Of a stretch of 64,000 nucleotides of DNA, positions 43,149-55,515 are shown piece by piece. Source of the stretch: Hygrophila difformis (lineage: Eukaryota; Streptophyta; Magnoliopsida; Lamiales; Acanthaceae). The stretch is from contig JAOANR010000010.1 in assembly GCA_030278955.1 (NCBI GenBank), positions 17,700,444-17,764,443 of the forward strand. Direction: 5' to 3'. Each line of letters starts with the position of its first letter. The first letter of the stretch is position 1. A program made the translations under genes and the position numbers. Below the pieces are notes generated by a model. The model did not search any database, was not told the origin of the DNA, and was given only the letters and a program-made list of their open reading frames with translations.

Positions 43149-46100
43149 ATGGATAACTTCGACCCTTCATTTTCTAGCAATTGGCCATCTGAATATTGGC
43201 CGTTCGACAACTCAGATAGTTGGCGATTTCATGGTGCAGCCACTAATGAAAACAATCATCCTCTCGATCATGAAGCAATTGGTCAATTTTCAGAAAATGT
43301 TCATGACTCTGCCAATGATTATGCGTCACAGTTTACAACGAGTAAGGTAATTTTCATTTCATTTTTCATTTTCATGCTATTTTTAATTTGAAAATTTTAC
43401 TTATAAATATTTTTTTCATGCCCATAATTCAGTTAATGATTGATTCGATTGATCTTTTACTATGATACATTAATTTTTTAAAAATATTAGAATCACAAAA
43501 AAAATTAAAAATATCTACTATTTATAACAATTATAAGCGGAAAGAGTAGTTAAGTTATTTCACCCTTCTCGGCCCTTCGTCTCATACTCTGGAACATCTC
43601 ATTTATGGAAATAGCTCCTATTGATTTATCATTAGTAATAAATAATAAAAATGGATTGAAAGAGCTTATACATGTTTTTTTTTTTTTGAAGATTTTTCAA
43701 TCTAGGGATGAAATGAGAGAATGGGTACAAGCCACTGCGACTAAGAATGGTTTTGTTGTAGTAATAAGCAAGTCCATGAATAGCACTGGAAATCGCAAAC
43801 CGAGATGCATTTTTGGTTGTGAAAGGGGGGGTAAGTATAAGCCACACAGATCTGAAGAAATGCCACTGGTTAAAAATACTCGGTTAAAAAAAAATAATTG
43901 TCCATTTAAACTAAAAGGGGTCTCTCATGATTTGCAAAGTGACTTATGGCAATTGGTAGTAGAGTGTGGCATTCATAATCATCCACCTTATGAAAACTTT
44001 GAAGGTCATGAATATGCATGTAGACTGAAACCAGTTGAAAAGAAAATTGTATCAGATCTGGTTGACGAAGCAGCCCCTCGAGGCATTCTGCAAGTAATAA
44101 AAAAAAAATTTTCCGTCAAATAGCACTAATATTAGAAGTATATATAATGTCATAAGTCTGAATAGGAAGAGTCAATTAGGTGACTTTAATACTTCTCAGT
44201 TCGTCTTATACAATCTTCAAAAAAAGAAATATCATTTTCAATACCAAGTAGATCCTAACACTAATAAAATAACCGATATTATGTGGATACACCCTACGAG
44301 TCTAGAATTATATAGTAACTTTCCAACCGTTCTCATACTCGATTCGACTTATAAGACTAATGAGTACCGAATTCCATTACTAGAGGTGGTTGGCATTACT
44401 TCTACTAGACAAACATTCTTGTTGATGACTGCCTACCTTAGTAATGAAACTATAAATAACTTTAGTTGGGCATTATCAAATTTGAAAAATATAATTGATC
44501 AAACTGGAGCGATGATGTCATCGGTACTCGTTACGGATCGAGACATGGGTCTTGTCGGTGCTATTCAGTCATGTTTTCCAAATTCAAACCATTTACTCTG
44601 TGAATGGCACATAAACAAGGCTATAACGGCCAAGTGCAAGGCTATTCTTAGATCGCAGTGGGATGAATTTTGGAGTCGGTGGCATTCGCTGGTGAAGTCA
44701 AAATCAGAGGTTGATTTTCAGAATGGTTGGCGCTGTTTTTGTGAAGATTATAGCTCATATCCACGAGTATTAAACTACCTCAATGATACGTGGATAAGGC
44801 AACACCACACAAAATTTGTTCATGCATGGACGAACAAGATAATGCATTTAGGCAGCACGACTACACAAAGGTAATTTAATTATATAAGAAGATTTTTTGT
44901 TACTTAATTGCGGTATGACTCGAATTTGTCGATTTTTTTATTTCAGGGTCGAATCTCAGCACTCTAAATTGAAGAAGTTTCTATTAAATTCGATGTCCTC
45001 ATTGCATGTCTCGTACCAGCGAATCGAGAAGATGCTGGAACAGCAATTCGCAGACATTGTTCGTCAGTTTGAACGTTCGAAAAATGTTCCCCGGCATAAA
45101 TGGAGGAATGATAACCTTTTTGCCAACCTCATTTCCCGGATATCGATAGAGGCAACCGAGCTAGTTTTCAAACAAGTAGATGCTGCTTTAAAAGCATCTA
45201 CCTTTTTAATTGGGCTTTGCGAATGTTCATTTAAAACTGTTTATGGATTACCGTGCAAGCATGACATTTCGTTTTGCCAACAAATGAACATGTCAATTCC
45301 ACTGGAATTTATACACATACATTGGCAAAGGTTATCATTCAAGCGGCATGATATAGGCGGTCATGGAGTTCAACACGATATGTCATCAAATATATTTGGA
45401 ATGAGTGATAGTATTGATGTGCAACCACCGGCATACAATACTAGACACCAAGGTCGGCCTAGTGGAATTCAAGAATGGGACACAACTCGCTTTCGCTCTA
45501 AATTTGAGAAAAGTATTTTAAATGGACAGAAAAGACAGGAAAAACGACATTTCGTCCAATATGAATCTTCCATTCCTTCTGAATTTCGCGATTATGTGTC
45601 TCAGATTATTGATGTGGAAGCCGATGGTAATTGTGGTTTCAGAGCAATTGCAGCACTTATCTACGGCGATGAAGAGAAATGGCGTGACGTCCGAGCTGCA
45701 CTGATCAAGGAGATAACAGAGCATTTTGATATATATGAATTGATCTATGGTGGGCCTGATTTATTGGGAAACGTTTTATACAGACTCAATAAATTTCAGA
45801 GTCCTATCGGTCAAGACTATTGGATGGACGCCATAGATCATGGAGTGGTCATTGCCTCGGCTTATAATGTTGTGCTTCATACATTCTGTCCAAATATGAA
45901 TGCTTGTTTTACCCATGTTCCTCTTTGGTACGCTCCTTCACTTGGAGAGTACAAAGAAATCGCAATTTGCTTGGTTAACAATAACCACTTTGTCCAGCTG
46001 CATCTACACCATGATCATCCGGTTCCACCAATTATAATGTGGTGCACCCGGTTTGCGTTTGACGGGGCTATCGAATGGCAAAATATCTACCATAGCCGCA

Positions 46101-46165
46101 TTCAACGCTGGATGAACTTAGTTCCACCTGCAAGAGCACCTGTATTTGGAGGAATAATAGATTAG
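43149..46165 (+). pseudogene. MULE transposase with C-terminal OTU protease domain, copy 1 (one frameshift)
   Basis: Exons inferred: 43149-43346, 43692-44870 and 44947-46165, with donors AAG|GTAATT and AAAG|GTAATT and acceptors GAAG| and TTTCAG|. Order of parts: acidic N-terminus; FAR1/WRKY-GCM1-like region (REWVQATATKNGFVVVISKS ... CPFKLKGV ... HNHPP); MULE DDE core (VLILDSTYKTNEYRIPLLEVVGIT, VLVTDRDMGLVGAI, LLCEWHINKAI); a SWIM-like motif (CECSFKTVYGLPCKH); and an OTU cysteine protease domain from about residue VEADGNCGFRAIAALIYGD. The OTU catalytic Cys codon is 45632-45634 and the His in NNNHFVQL is 45986-45988, in the same frame 118 codons apart. An A10 run at 44099-44108 (A9 in copy 2) breaks the second exon. 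The OTU end is intact here, unlike copy 2. Confidence 0.85.
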
Positions 46166-46254
46166 ATTATATGTAAACATTTGTATATGTAATTTTCACT
46201 TTTATAGTGAGATTTTTTTAAAATTCTACACTTTTTATTTGATTTAACCATTTT

Positions 46255-46700
46255 TACTATATAGAAAAATCGACTTTTGAACGGTACGTTTTTAACTCTT
46301 CAATATTGGTCTTGTTTCAAAGATTTCGAAGAGTAGTTTTTGAATATGTAATTTTTTAAAATTCGACTTATATTTTTCAAGTTATGACCATTTTAATTTT
46401 AATAAAAAAATTAAAGAAATTTAAAAAACGACTTTTAAACGATACATTTTTACATATTTGATATTATACTTATTTTGAAAATCGTGAAAGATAGTTTTTA
46501 AATATATAAATTTTCTTGAATTTTGGTTTCTATTTTTTTACTTATTACAATTTTTATAAAATAATTAAAAACGTACCATTAAAAATAACTTTTAAACGAT
46601 ACATTTTTACCTATTTAATATTATACTCATTTCGAAGATTGTAAAGAGTAAGTTTTAAATAAATAATTTTTTTTTAATTTCAGCTTATAATTTTTTACTT
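46255..46700 (+). repeat. MULE copy 1 right subterminal repeats
   Basis: Units containing gaacggtacgttttt / aaacgatacatttttac recur near 46277, 46430 and 46585. They are inverted relative to the left-end units and more diverged. Confidence 0.75.
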
Positions 46701-46815
46701 ATTAACCTTTTTGTAGAAAAAGTAAAAAAAAGAAGTTAACTTAACAAATTTAGAAAAAAAAAAAACAAAAAAAAAAGTCACATCACACTGTTTGGGGGTG
46801 CGCGGATCACTAAAG

Positions 46816-48725
46816 TTAAATAACTAAGACATGACACATGAGCAGCTATAACAATTTGACCCAAATTAGACAACTGTAAAATTTAAAAAGCATATTAAAT
46901 GTAAAGCTAGTTACATTAACGTTCATTCATTCTCTGGTTTTAAGGTTCAAAAAAATTGAGGCGAGCATGAGAAAAGAAAATGTAATACTTGTCACATATT
47001 CCTCAGATTTGATTCTGTGTTCGGAGTATATAAAGGCAGTTCAGGCGAAAAGAAAAATCTGTAGAGATTGATGATCCAAATTCCCAAGCATTACAAGATG
47101 AAATATGAATAGCATATAGCACAACATATTAATCTATTAATGAAGAGGACACAAGCCAATAAGCATTACTACATCAGTATGATGTTACAACGAAAGCCAA
47201 AGACAATCCAAAAGGGAAAGTAGACAGACACAATCACGTAGAGGATGAGAGCAAGCAAGGAAGTAAGAAGTCCCTGCAACTGTGTAGATCTAACTGTCTA
47301 AGTGGAGCATTTTTTGTGAGAATAGTCATGCCAGCCTTAGTAAAAGTTTAGGTCAGGAGTCAAGACAAAAGATATTGGGTTGGAGGAAATTTTCCTTGTC
47401 TTCTTACAGCAAAAATATAGTATACTCCTGTTTAGCTGACTTTCTTCAAAACCCACATACATACATGATACATATTCAATGAAAAAAAAATAAAAAAAAT
47501 CAACTTACATCGAGGAAGTCAAGGCCAGTGGAATCAAGATATGGAACCACACTTGCCAAGTCATGTACCACAGAGTCACAACCTGCAAAACATAGTCAAG
47601 CCTACCAACCTCCACCAGACACAAAGAGGCTACTCACTTTAACCAGGCGTGGATCCTGAGAAAATTCTGGGTAAAATCCATATGTTTCATCAAATCCAAG
47701 TACTAAATACAGATTCAAAATAGTATATAAATGTATATTCGTTTAGTAGCATCCGCCAGTCTCCTTTATGCACACAATCACAATGCATGTTCACAAAATA
47801 TAACCAAGAAATGATCCTCATACAACAGGAACTAAGCAAAAAAGTAACAATCAACTCATTAACCCTTGAACTCATGAACTGTTTCCTCATACAAAGAAGT
47901 AGTAATATAGACTTACTCAACAGCCAACAAAGTAAATCTTTGTCAGTCGAAATATTGGAAGCCCAACTAGTAAATGTCAATAGGGTTTTATGAAAACATA
48001 ACTCACAATCTTTTCGGTTCAAAATTCACATAGCAGGAACTAGCATACAAATTCCTTTGCCCCCAAAATAAGGGATTCACAACAAAACAAAAGAAAACAG
48101 AAACAATGGCAGAAACGAAATCCAATTCCAAAAATAATGACAAAAACCAAATACTCTATTGCGATTCATACTATAATTAAACAATTGTAACTGAAACTCA
48201 ATTTCGATTCAATACCGGAGCACAAAAAATGAGTAGCCGATGAAGACCCATTCCGAGAACAAGAAATTCCAGTAATTTAGATTCAAGATAAAAGAAAGCT
48301 TTACACCAGTTGATGATGGTTATTCCTACATGGACTCATCTGAATTTTCAAACTTTGTAGACGAAGACTTCATAGATATCCAGTTACCACGAATTCCTTA
48401 ACTTCATACTGGAATTCCATGGATACAATGGGAACTACGCAAGAACTTAGGTTGTTTCATCGATCCAATAACTATCAAATATGCCGCAAAACCCTTTCCT
48501 TCTTCCGTCCAGAATCCGGTGGACGAGAATGGAATTTTTCCAAGAACGCTAAAATTGAAACGCAAAACGCTGGGAGCGTCGGCGTTTAGTGATTTCCCCA
48601 CAGCGTTTATCCATTGAAAAACCTCAATTTTCGGGAAACAAACGGATGATGGAAAGAAAATCGGCATCGAGGAAGAACATTTGGGGATTTCGCTCGCTGT
48701 TACAAAACGCAGCCTTACCAGTTTA
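46816..48725 (-). repeat. Segment A, copy 2
   Basis: Near-identical to 40534-42444, with the same partial minus-strand exons and the same TATA-like tatataaagg on the plus strand (about 47025; 40746 in copy 1). No complete gene. Confidence 0.9.
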
Positions 48726-51700
48726 GCACCCCAAACAGTGCAATGATGTGACCTTTTTTTTTTTTTTTTTTTTTTTACTTTTTTACAAAAATTATAATAA
48801 GTAAAAAAAATATAAGTCGAAATTTTAAAAAAATTATATATTTAAAAACTACTCTTAAGGATCTTCGAAATGAGTATAATATTGAGTAGGTAAAAATGTA
48901 CCGTTTAGAAGTAATTTTTTAACGGTACGTTTTTAACTATTTCACAAAAACCATAATAAGTAAAAAAATACAAGTCGAAATTAATAATAAATTATATATT
49001 TAAAAACTACTTTTTACGATCTTCGAAATGAGTATAATATTGAATAGTTAAAAATGTACCGTTAAAAAGTCACTTTTTAACGGTACGTTTTTAACTATTT
49101 ATAAAAACCGTAATAAGTAAAAAATACAAGTCGAAATTAATAATAAATTATATATTTAAAAACTACTTTTTACGATCTTCGAAATGAGTATAATATTGAA
49201 TGGTAAAAATGTACCGTTTAGAAGTCGTTTTTTAACGGTACATTTTTCACTATTTCACAAAAACCGTAATAACTGTAAAGGTTATCTCCTCGGGACTATA
49301 AATCATGCTTTTCAAGATTTGGCCATACCTCCCTCCCCTATATTATACGGAGTCTTGCCTACTCCTCTCCCACCCCGTCAATACCCCTTTCAAAACCTAG
49401 TCTTCGTTCATCACTTACAAATTCAAAAATATGGATAACTTCGACCCTTCATTTTCTAGCAATTGGCCATCTGAATATTGGTCGTTCGACAACTCAGATA
49501 GTTGGCGATTTCATGGTGCAGCCACTAATGAAAACAATCATCCTCTCGATCATGAAGCAATTGGTCAATTTTCAGAAAATGTTCATGACTCTGCCAATGA
49601 TTATGCGTCACAGTTTACAACGAGTAAGGTAATTTTCATTTCATTTTTCATTTTCATGCTATTTTTAATTTGAAAATTTTACTTATAAATATTTTTTTCA
49701 TGCCCATAATTCAGTTAATGATTGATTCGATTGATCTTTTACTATGATACATTAATTTTTTAAAAATATTAGAATCACAAAAAAAATTAAAAATATCTAC
49801 TATTTATAACAATTATAAGCGGAAAGAGTAGTTAAGTTATTTCACCCTTCTCGGCCCTTCGTCTCATACTCTGGAACATCTCATTTATGGAAATAGCTCC
49901 TATTGATTTATCATTAGTAATAAATAATAAAAATGGATTGAAAGAGCTTATACATGTTTTTTTTTTTTTTGAAGATTTTTCAATCTAGGGATGAAATGAG
50001 AGAATGGGTACAAGCCACTGCGACTAAGAATGGTTTTGTTGTAGTAATAAGCAAGTCCATGAATAGCACTGGAAATCGCAAACCGAGATGCATTTTTGGT
50101 TGTGAAAGGGGGGGTAAGTATAAGCCACACAGATCTGAAGAAATGCCACTGGTTAAAAATACTCGGTTAAAAAAAAATAATTGTCCATTTAAACTAAAAG
50201 GGGTCTCTCATGATTTGCAAAGTGACTTATGGCAATTGGTAGTAGAGTGTGGCATTCATAATCATCCACCTTATGAAAACTTTGAAGGTCATGAATATGC
50301 ATGTAGACTGAAACCAGTTGAAAAGAAAATTGTATCAGATCTGGTTGACGAAGCAGCCCCTCGAGGCATTCTGCAAGTAATAAAAAAAAATTTTCCGTCA
50401 AATAGCACTAATATTAGAAGTATATATAATGTCATAAGTCTGAATAGGAAGAGTCAATTAGGTGACTTTAATACTTCTCAGTTCGTCTTATACAATCTTC
50501 AAAAAAAGAAATATCATTTTCAATACCAAGTAGATCCTAACACTAATAAAATAACCGATATTATGTGGATACACCCTACGAGTCTAGAATTATATAGTAA
50601 CTTTCCAACCGTTCTCATACTCGATTCGACTTATAAGACTAATGAGTACCGAATTCCATTACTAGAGGTTGTTGGCATTACTTCTACTAGACAAACATTC
50701 TTGTTGATGACTGCCTACCTTAGTAATGAAACTATAAATAACTTTAGTTGGGCATTATCAAATTTGAAAAATATAATTGATCAAACTGGAGCGATGATGT
50801 CATCGGTACTCGTTACGGATCGAGACATGGGTCTTGTCGGTGCTATTCAGTCATGTTTTCCAAATTCAAACCATTTACTCTGTGAATGGCACATAAACAA
50901 GGCTATAACGGCCAAGTGCAAGGCTATTCTTAGATCGCAGTGGGATGAATTTTGGAGTCGGTGGCATTCGCTGGTGAAGTCAAAATCAGAGGTTGATTTT
51001 CAGAATGGTTGGCGCTGTTTTTGTGAAGATTATAGCTCATATCCACGAGTATTAAACTACCTCAATGATACGTGGATAAGGCAACACCACACAAAATTTG
51101 TTCATGCATGGACGAACAAGATAATGCATTTAGGCAGCACGACTACACAAAGGTAATTTAATTATATAAGAAGATTTTTTGTTACTTAATTGCGGTATGA
51201 CTCGAATTTGTCGATTTTTTTATTTCAGGGTCGAATCTCAGCACTCTAAATTGAAGAAGTTTCTATTAAATTCGATGTCCTCATTGCATGTCTCGTACCA
51301 GCGAATCGAGAAGATGCTGGAACAGCAATTCGCAGACATTGTTCGTCAGTTTGAACGTTCGAAAAATGTTCCCCGGCATAAATGGAGGAATGATAACCTT
51401 TTTGCCAACCTCATTTCCCGGATATCGATAGAGGCAACCGAGCTAGTTTTCAAACAAGTAGATGCTGCTTCAAAAGCATCTACCTTTTTAATTGGGCTTT
51501 GCGAATGTTCATTTAAAACTGTTTATGGATTACCGTGCAAGCATGACATTTCATTTTGCCAACAAATGAACATGTCAATTCCACTGGAATTTATACACAT
51601 ACATTGGCAAAGGTTATCATTCAAGCGGCATGATATAGGCGGTCATGGAGTTCAACACGATATGTCATCAAATATATTTGGAATGAGTGATAGTATTGAT

Positions 51701-53082
51701 GTGCAACCACCGGCATACAATACTAGACACCAAGGTCGGCCTAGTGGAATTCAAGAATGGGACACAACTCGCTTTCGCTCTAAATTTGAGAAAAGTATTT
51801 TAAATGGACATAAAAGACAGGAAAAACGACATTTCGTCCAATATGAATCTTCCATTCCTTCTGAATTTCGCGATTATGTGTCTCAGATTATTGATGTGGA
51901 AGCCGATGGTAATTGTGGTTTCAGAGCAATTGCAACACTTATCTACGGCGATGAAGAGAAATGGCGTGACGTCCGAGCTGCACTGATCAAGGAGATAACA
52001 GAGCATTTTGATATATATGAATTGATCTATGGTGGGCCTGATTTATTGGGAAACGTTTTATACAGACTCAATAAATTTCAGAGTCCTATCGGTCAAGACT
52101 ATTGGATGGACGCCATAGATCATGGAGTGGTCATTGCCTCGGCTTATAATGTTGTGCTTCATACATTCTGTTCAAATATGAATGCTTGTTTTACCCATGT
52201 TCCTCTTTGGTACGCTCCTTCACTTGGAGAGTACAAAGAAATCGCAATTTGCTTGGTTAACAATAACCACTTTGTCCAGCTGCATCTACACCATGATCAT
52301 CCGGTTCCACCAATTATAATGTGGTGCACCCGTGTTTGCGTTTGACGGGGCTATCGAATGGCAAAATATCTACCATAGCCGCATTCAACGCTGGATGAAC
52401 TTAGTTCCACCTGCAAGAGCACCTGTATTTGGAGGAATAATAGATTAGATTATATGTAAACATTTGTATATGTAATTTTCACTTTTATAGTGAGATTTTT
52501 TTAAAATTCTACACTTTTTATTTGATTTAACCATTTTTACTATATAGAAAAATCGACTTTTGAACGGTACGTTTTTAACTCTTCAATATTGGTCTTGTTT
52601 CAAAGATTTCGAAGAGTAGTTTTTGAATATGTAATTTTTTAAAATTCGACTTATATTTTTCAAGTTATAACCATTTTAATTTTAATAAAAAAATTAAAGA
52701 AATTTAAAAAACGACTTTTAAACGATACATTTTTACATATTTGATATTATACTCATTTTGAAAATCGTGAAAGATAGTTTTTAAATATATAAATTTTCTT
52801 GAATTTTGGTTTCTATTTTTTTACTTATTACAATTTTTATAAAATAATTAAAAACGTACCATTAAAAATAACTTTTAAACGATACATTTTTACCTATTTA
52901 ATATTATACTCATTTCGAAGATTGTAAAGAGTAAGTTTTAAATAAATAATTTTTTTTAATTTCAGCTTATAATTTTTTACTTATTAACCTTTTTGTAGAA
53001 AAAGTAAAAAAAAGAAGTTAACTTAACAAATTTAGAAAAAAAAAACAAAAAAAAAAAAGTCACATCACACTGTTTGGGGTGC
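48726..53082 (+). mobile_element. MULE copy 2
   Basis: 4357 bp, the same length as copy 1. Its terminal gcaccccaaacagtg is matched exactly by the inverse of cactgtttggggtgc at the right. Sequence is near-identical to copy 1; differences are mostly homopolymer lengths and about ten substitutions in the coding part. Confidence 0.88.
49431..52345 (+). pseudogene. MULE-OTU transposase, copy 2 (C-terminal frameshift)
   Basis: Exons inferred: 49431-49628, 49975-51152, then from 51229. The second exon is fully open here because the A run at 50382-50390 has nine bases, so the DDE core (LDSTYKTNEY, TDRDMG, CEWH) is uninterrupted. One extra base near 52332 (cccgtgtttgcg versus cccggtttgcg in copy 1) truncates the protein after WCTRVCV at 52345, removing about 35 C-terminal residues. 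The OTU Cys (DGNCGFRAIATL) and His (NNNHFVQL) lie before the break. This copy might still make a nearly full-length protein. Confidence 0.85.
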
Positions 53083-53096
53083 GCGGATCACTAAAG

Positions 53097-55007
53097 TTAA
53101 ATAACTAAGACATGACACATGAGCAGCTATAACAATTTGACCCAAATTAGACAACTGTAAAATTTAAAAAGCATATTAAATGTAAAGCTAGTTACATTAA
53201 CGTTCATTCATTCTCTGGTTTTAAGGTTCAAAAAAATTGAGGCGAGCATGAGAAAAGAAAATGTAATACTTGTCACATATTCCTCAGATTTGATTCTGTG
53301 TTCGGAGTATATAAAGGCAGTTCAGGCGAAAAGAAAAATCTGTAGAGATTGATGATCCAAATTCCCAAGCATTACAAGATGAAATATGAATAGCATATAG
53401 CACAACATATTAATCTATTAATGAAGAGGACACAAGCCAATAAGCATTACTACATCAGTATGATGTTACAACGAAAGCCAAAGACAATCCAAAAGGGAAA
53501 GTAGACAGACACAATCACGTAGAGGATGAGAGCAAGCAAGGAAGTAAGAAGTCCCTGCAACTGTGTAGATCTAACTGTCTAAGTGGAGCATTTTTTGTGA
53601 GAATAGTCATGCCAGCCTTAGTAAAAGTTTAGGTCAGGAGTCAAGACAAAAGATATTGGGTTGGAGGAAATTTTCCTTGTCTTCTTACAGCAAAAATATA
53701 GTATACTCCTGTTTAGCTGACTTTCTTCAAAACCCACATACATACATGATACATATTCAATGAAAAAAAATAAAAAAAATCAACTTACATCGAGGAAGTC
53801 AAGGCCAGTGGAATCAAGATACGGAACCACACTTGCCAAGTCATGTACCACAGAGTCACAACCTGCAAAACATAGTCAAGCCTACCAACCTCCACCAGAC
53901 ACAAAGAGGCTACTCACTTTAACCAGGCGTGGATCCTGAGAAAATTCTGGGTAAAATCCATATGTTTCATCAAATCCAAGTACTAAATACAGATTCAAAA
54001 TAGTATATAAATGTATATTCGTTTAGTAGCATCCGCCAGTCTCCTTTATGCACACAATCACAATGCATGTTCACAAAATATAACCAAGAAATGATCCTCA
54101 TACAACAGGAACTAAGCAAAAAAGTAACAATCAACTCATTAACCCTTGAACTCATGAACTGTTTCCTCATACAAAGAAGTAGTAATATAGACTTACTCAA
54201 CAGCCAACAAAGTAAATCTTTGTCAGTCGAAATATTGGAAGCCCAACTAGTAAATGTCAATAGGGTTTTATGAAAACATAACTCACAATCTTTTCGGTTC
54301 AAAATTCACATAGCAGGAACTAGCATACAAATTCCTTTGCCCCCAAAATAAGGGATTCACAACAAAACAAAAGAAAACAGAAACAATGGCAGAAACGAAA
54401 TCCAATTCCAAAAATAATGACAAAAACCAAATACTCTATTGCGATTCATACTATAATTAAACAATTGTAACTGAAACTCAATTTCGATTAAATACCGGAG
54501 CACAAAAAATGAGTAGCCGATGAAGACCCATTCCGAGAACAAGAAATTCCAGTAATTTAGATTCAAGATAAAAGAAAGCTTTACACCAGTTGATGATGGT
54601 TATTCCTACATGGACTCATCTGAATTTTCAAACTTTGTAGACGAAGACTTCATAGATATCCAGTTACCACGAATTCCTTAACTTCATACTGGAATTCCAT
54701 GGATACAATGGGAACTACGCAAGAACTTAGGTTGTTTCATCGATCCAATAACTATCAAATATGCCGCAAAACTCTTTCCTTCTTCCGTCCAGAATCCGGT
54801 GGACGAGAATGGAATTTTTCCAAGAACGCTAAAATTGAAACGCAAAACGCTGGGAGCGTCGGCGTTTAGTGATTTCCCCACAGCGTTTATCCATTGAAAA
54901 ACCTCAATTTTCGGGAAACAAACGGATGATGGAAAGAAAATCGGCATCGAGGAAGAACATTTGGGGATTTCGCTCGCTGTTACAAAACGCAGCCTTACCA
55001 GTTTAGC
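53097..55007 (-). repeat. Segment A, copy 3, joined to unique flank
   Basis: Third copy of the 1.9-kb segment. Instead of a MULE it continues at 55008 into unique DNA upstream of the folate gene (cagtttagc|gttagacttgg), so this copy probably keeps the original right-hand context. The minus-strand open stretch is 54684-54947. Confidence 0.88.
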
Positions 55008-55515
55008 GTTAGACTTGGATATAGAGGCAGGGATATTTTAGTCTCTTCAAAACGAAACCCATAACCCATACCTAAGCTCTAACCCGATCGAGCCCACTGG
55101 GCACTGGCAGGCAGCCCCGAAACCTAAGCTCTTCCCTCCACTTCGTATTCACCCCCCCGCCCCGCCCCGACGCCACCCTCCGGCCGACCAAAGCACGGCT
55201 AAATCCACTACTTTTCTCCTCAGTACGAACAAACCTATCCCATTGTGTTTCCCCGTCCGTGGCATAGCCAAATCGCCACCATCTGAAGCGACTGGGAACC
55301 GAAGCGCCGCTGAGAACATTGAAATCCATTGCCGACGATGAGACCCTAGGTTTCCCGATTGGAGGAAGCAATTGTGAGCCCGAACTACCGACAAGGCAAA
55401 ATCGTGAGCCCTAACGTTCGAGGTCAGCCAGTTGTGACTGAAAACCTCCCATTTGGTTTGGTATTTTCTTTTATATAGATATTTTTTTTTTTGTAACTGT
55501 GATTCACATTGCAAA
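55008..55515 (+). promoter_or_regulatory. Upstream and leader region of the folate gene
   Basis: Unique DNA with a CG-rich stretch (about 55148-55195) typical of a plant 5' region. Two nearby phrases repeat 'gtgagccc(g/t)aac' (55373-55415). Minus-strand open stretches here look like chance. The promoter may be shared with a divergent gene, of which segment A copy 3 would be the remains. Confidence 0.45.

Larger units (their letters stand above)
42445..46801 (+). mobile_element. MULE copy 1 with OTU-domain transposase
   Basis: Inverted ends gcaccccaaacagtg(caa)tgatgtgac and gtcacatcacactgtttgggggtgc enclose 4357 bp. Subterminal palindromic repeats lie inside both ends. The flanks (accagttta and gcggatcac) show no 9-bp duplication, unlike a fresh Mutator-like insertion, which fits later rearrangement into the tandem array. 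Fourteen bases (46802-46815) separate it from the next segment A. Confidence 0.88.
40534..55007. repeat. 6.28-kb direct tandem array: segment A - MULE - A - MULE - A
   Basis: ttaaataactaagacatgac recurs at 40534, 46816 and 53097, giving periods of 6282 and 6281 bp. Two full units are followed by a partial one lacking the MULE. Copies differ by isolated substitutions and homopolymer lengths only (about a dozen seen per unit), so the duplication is recent. Copies 2 and 3 share variants (acatcgagg, gcctaccaacc) against copy 1, suggesting stepwise growth. Confidence 0.92.

Noticed and set aside
40534..55007. CRISPR-like or satellite interpretation of the direct repeats
   Set aside because: The unit is 6.28 kb with transposon content in plant DNA; it is a segmental tandem duplication. 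Assembly error remains possible but would not explain the distinct variants per copy.
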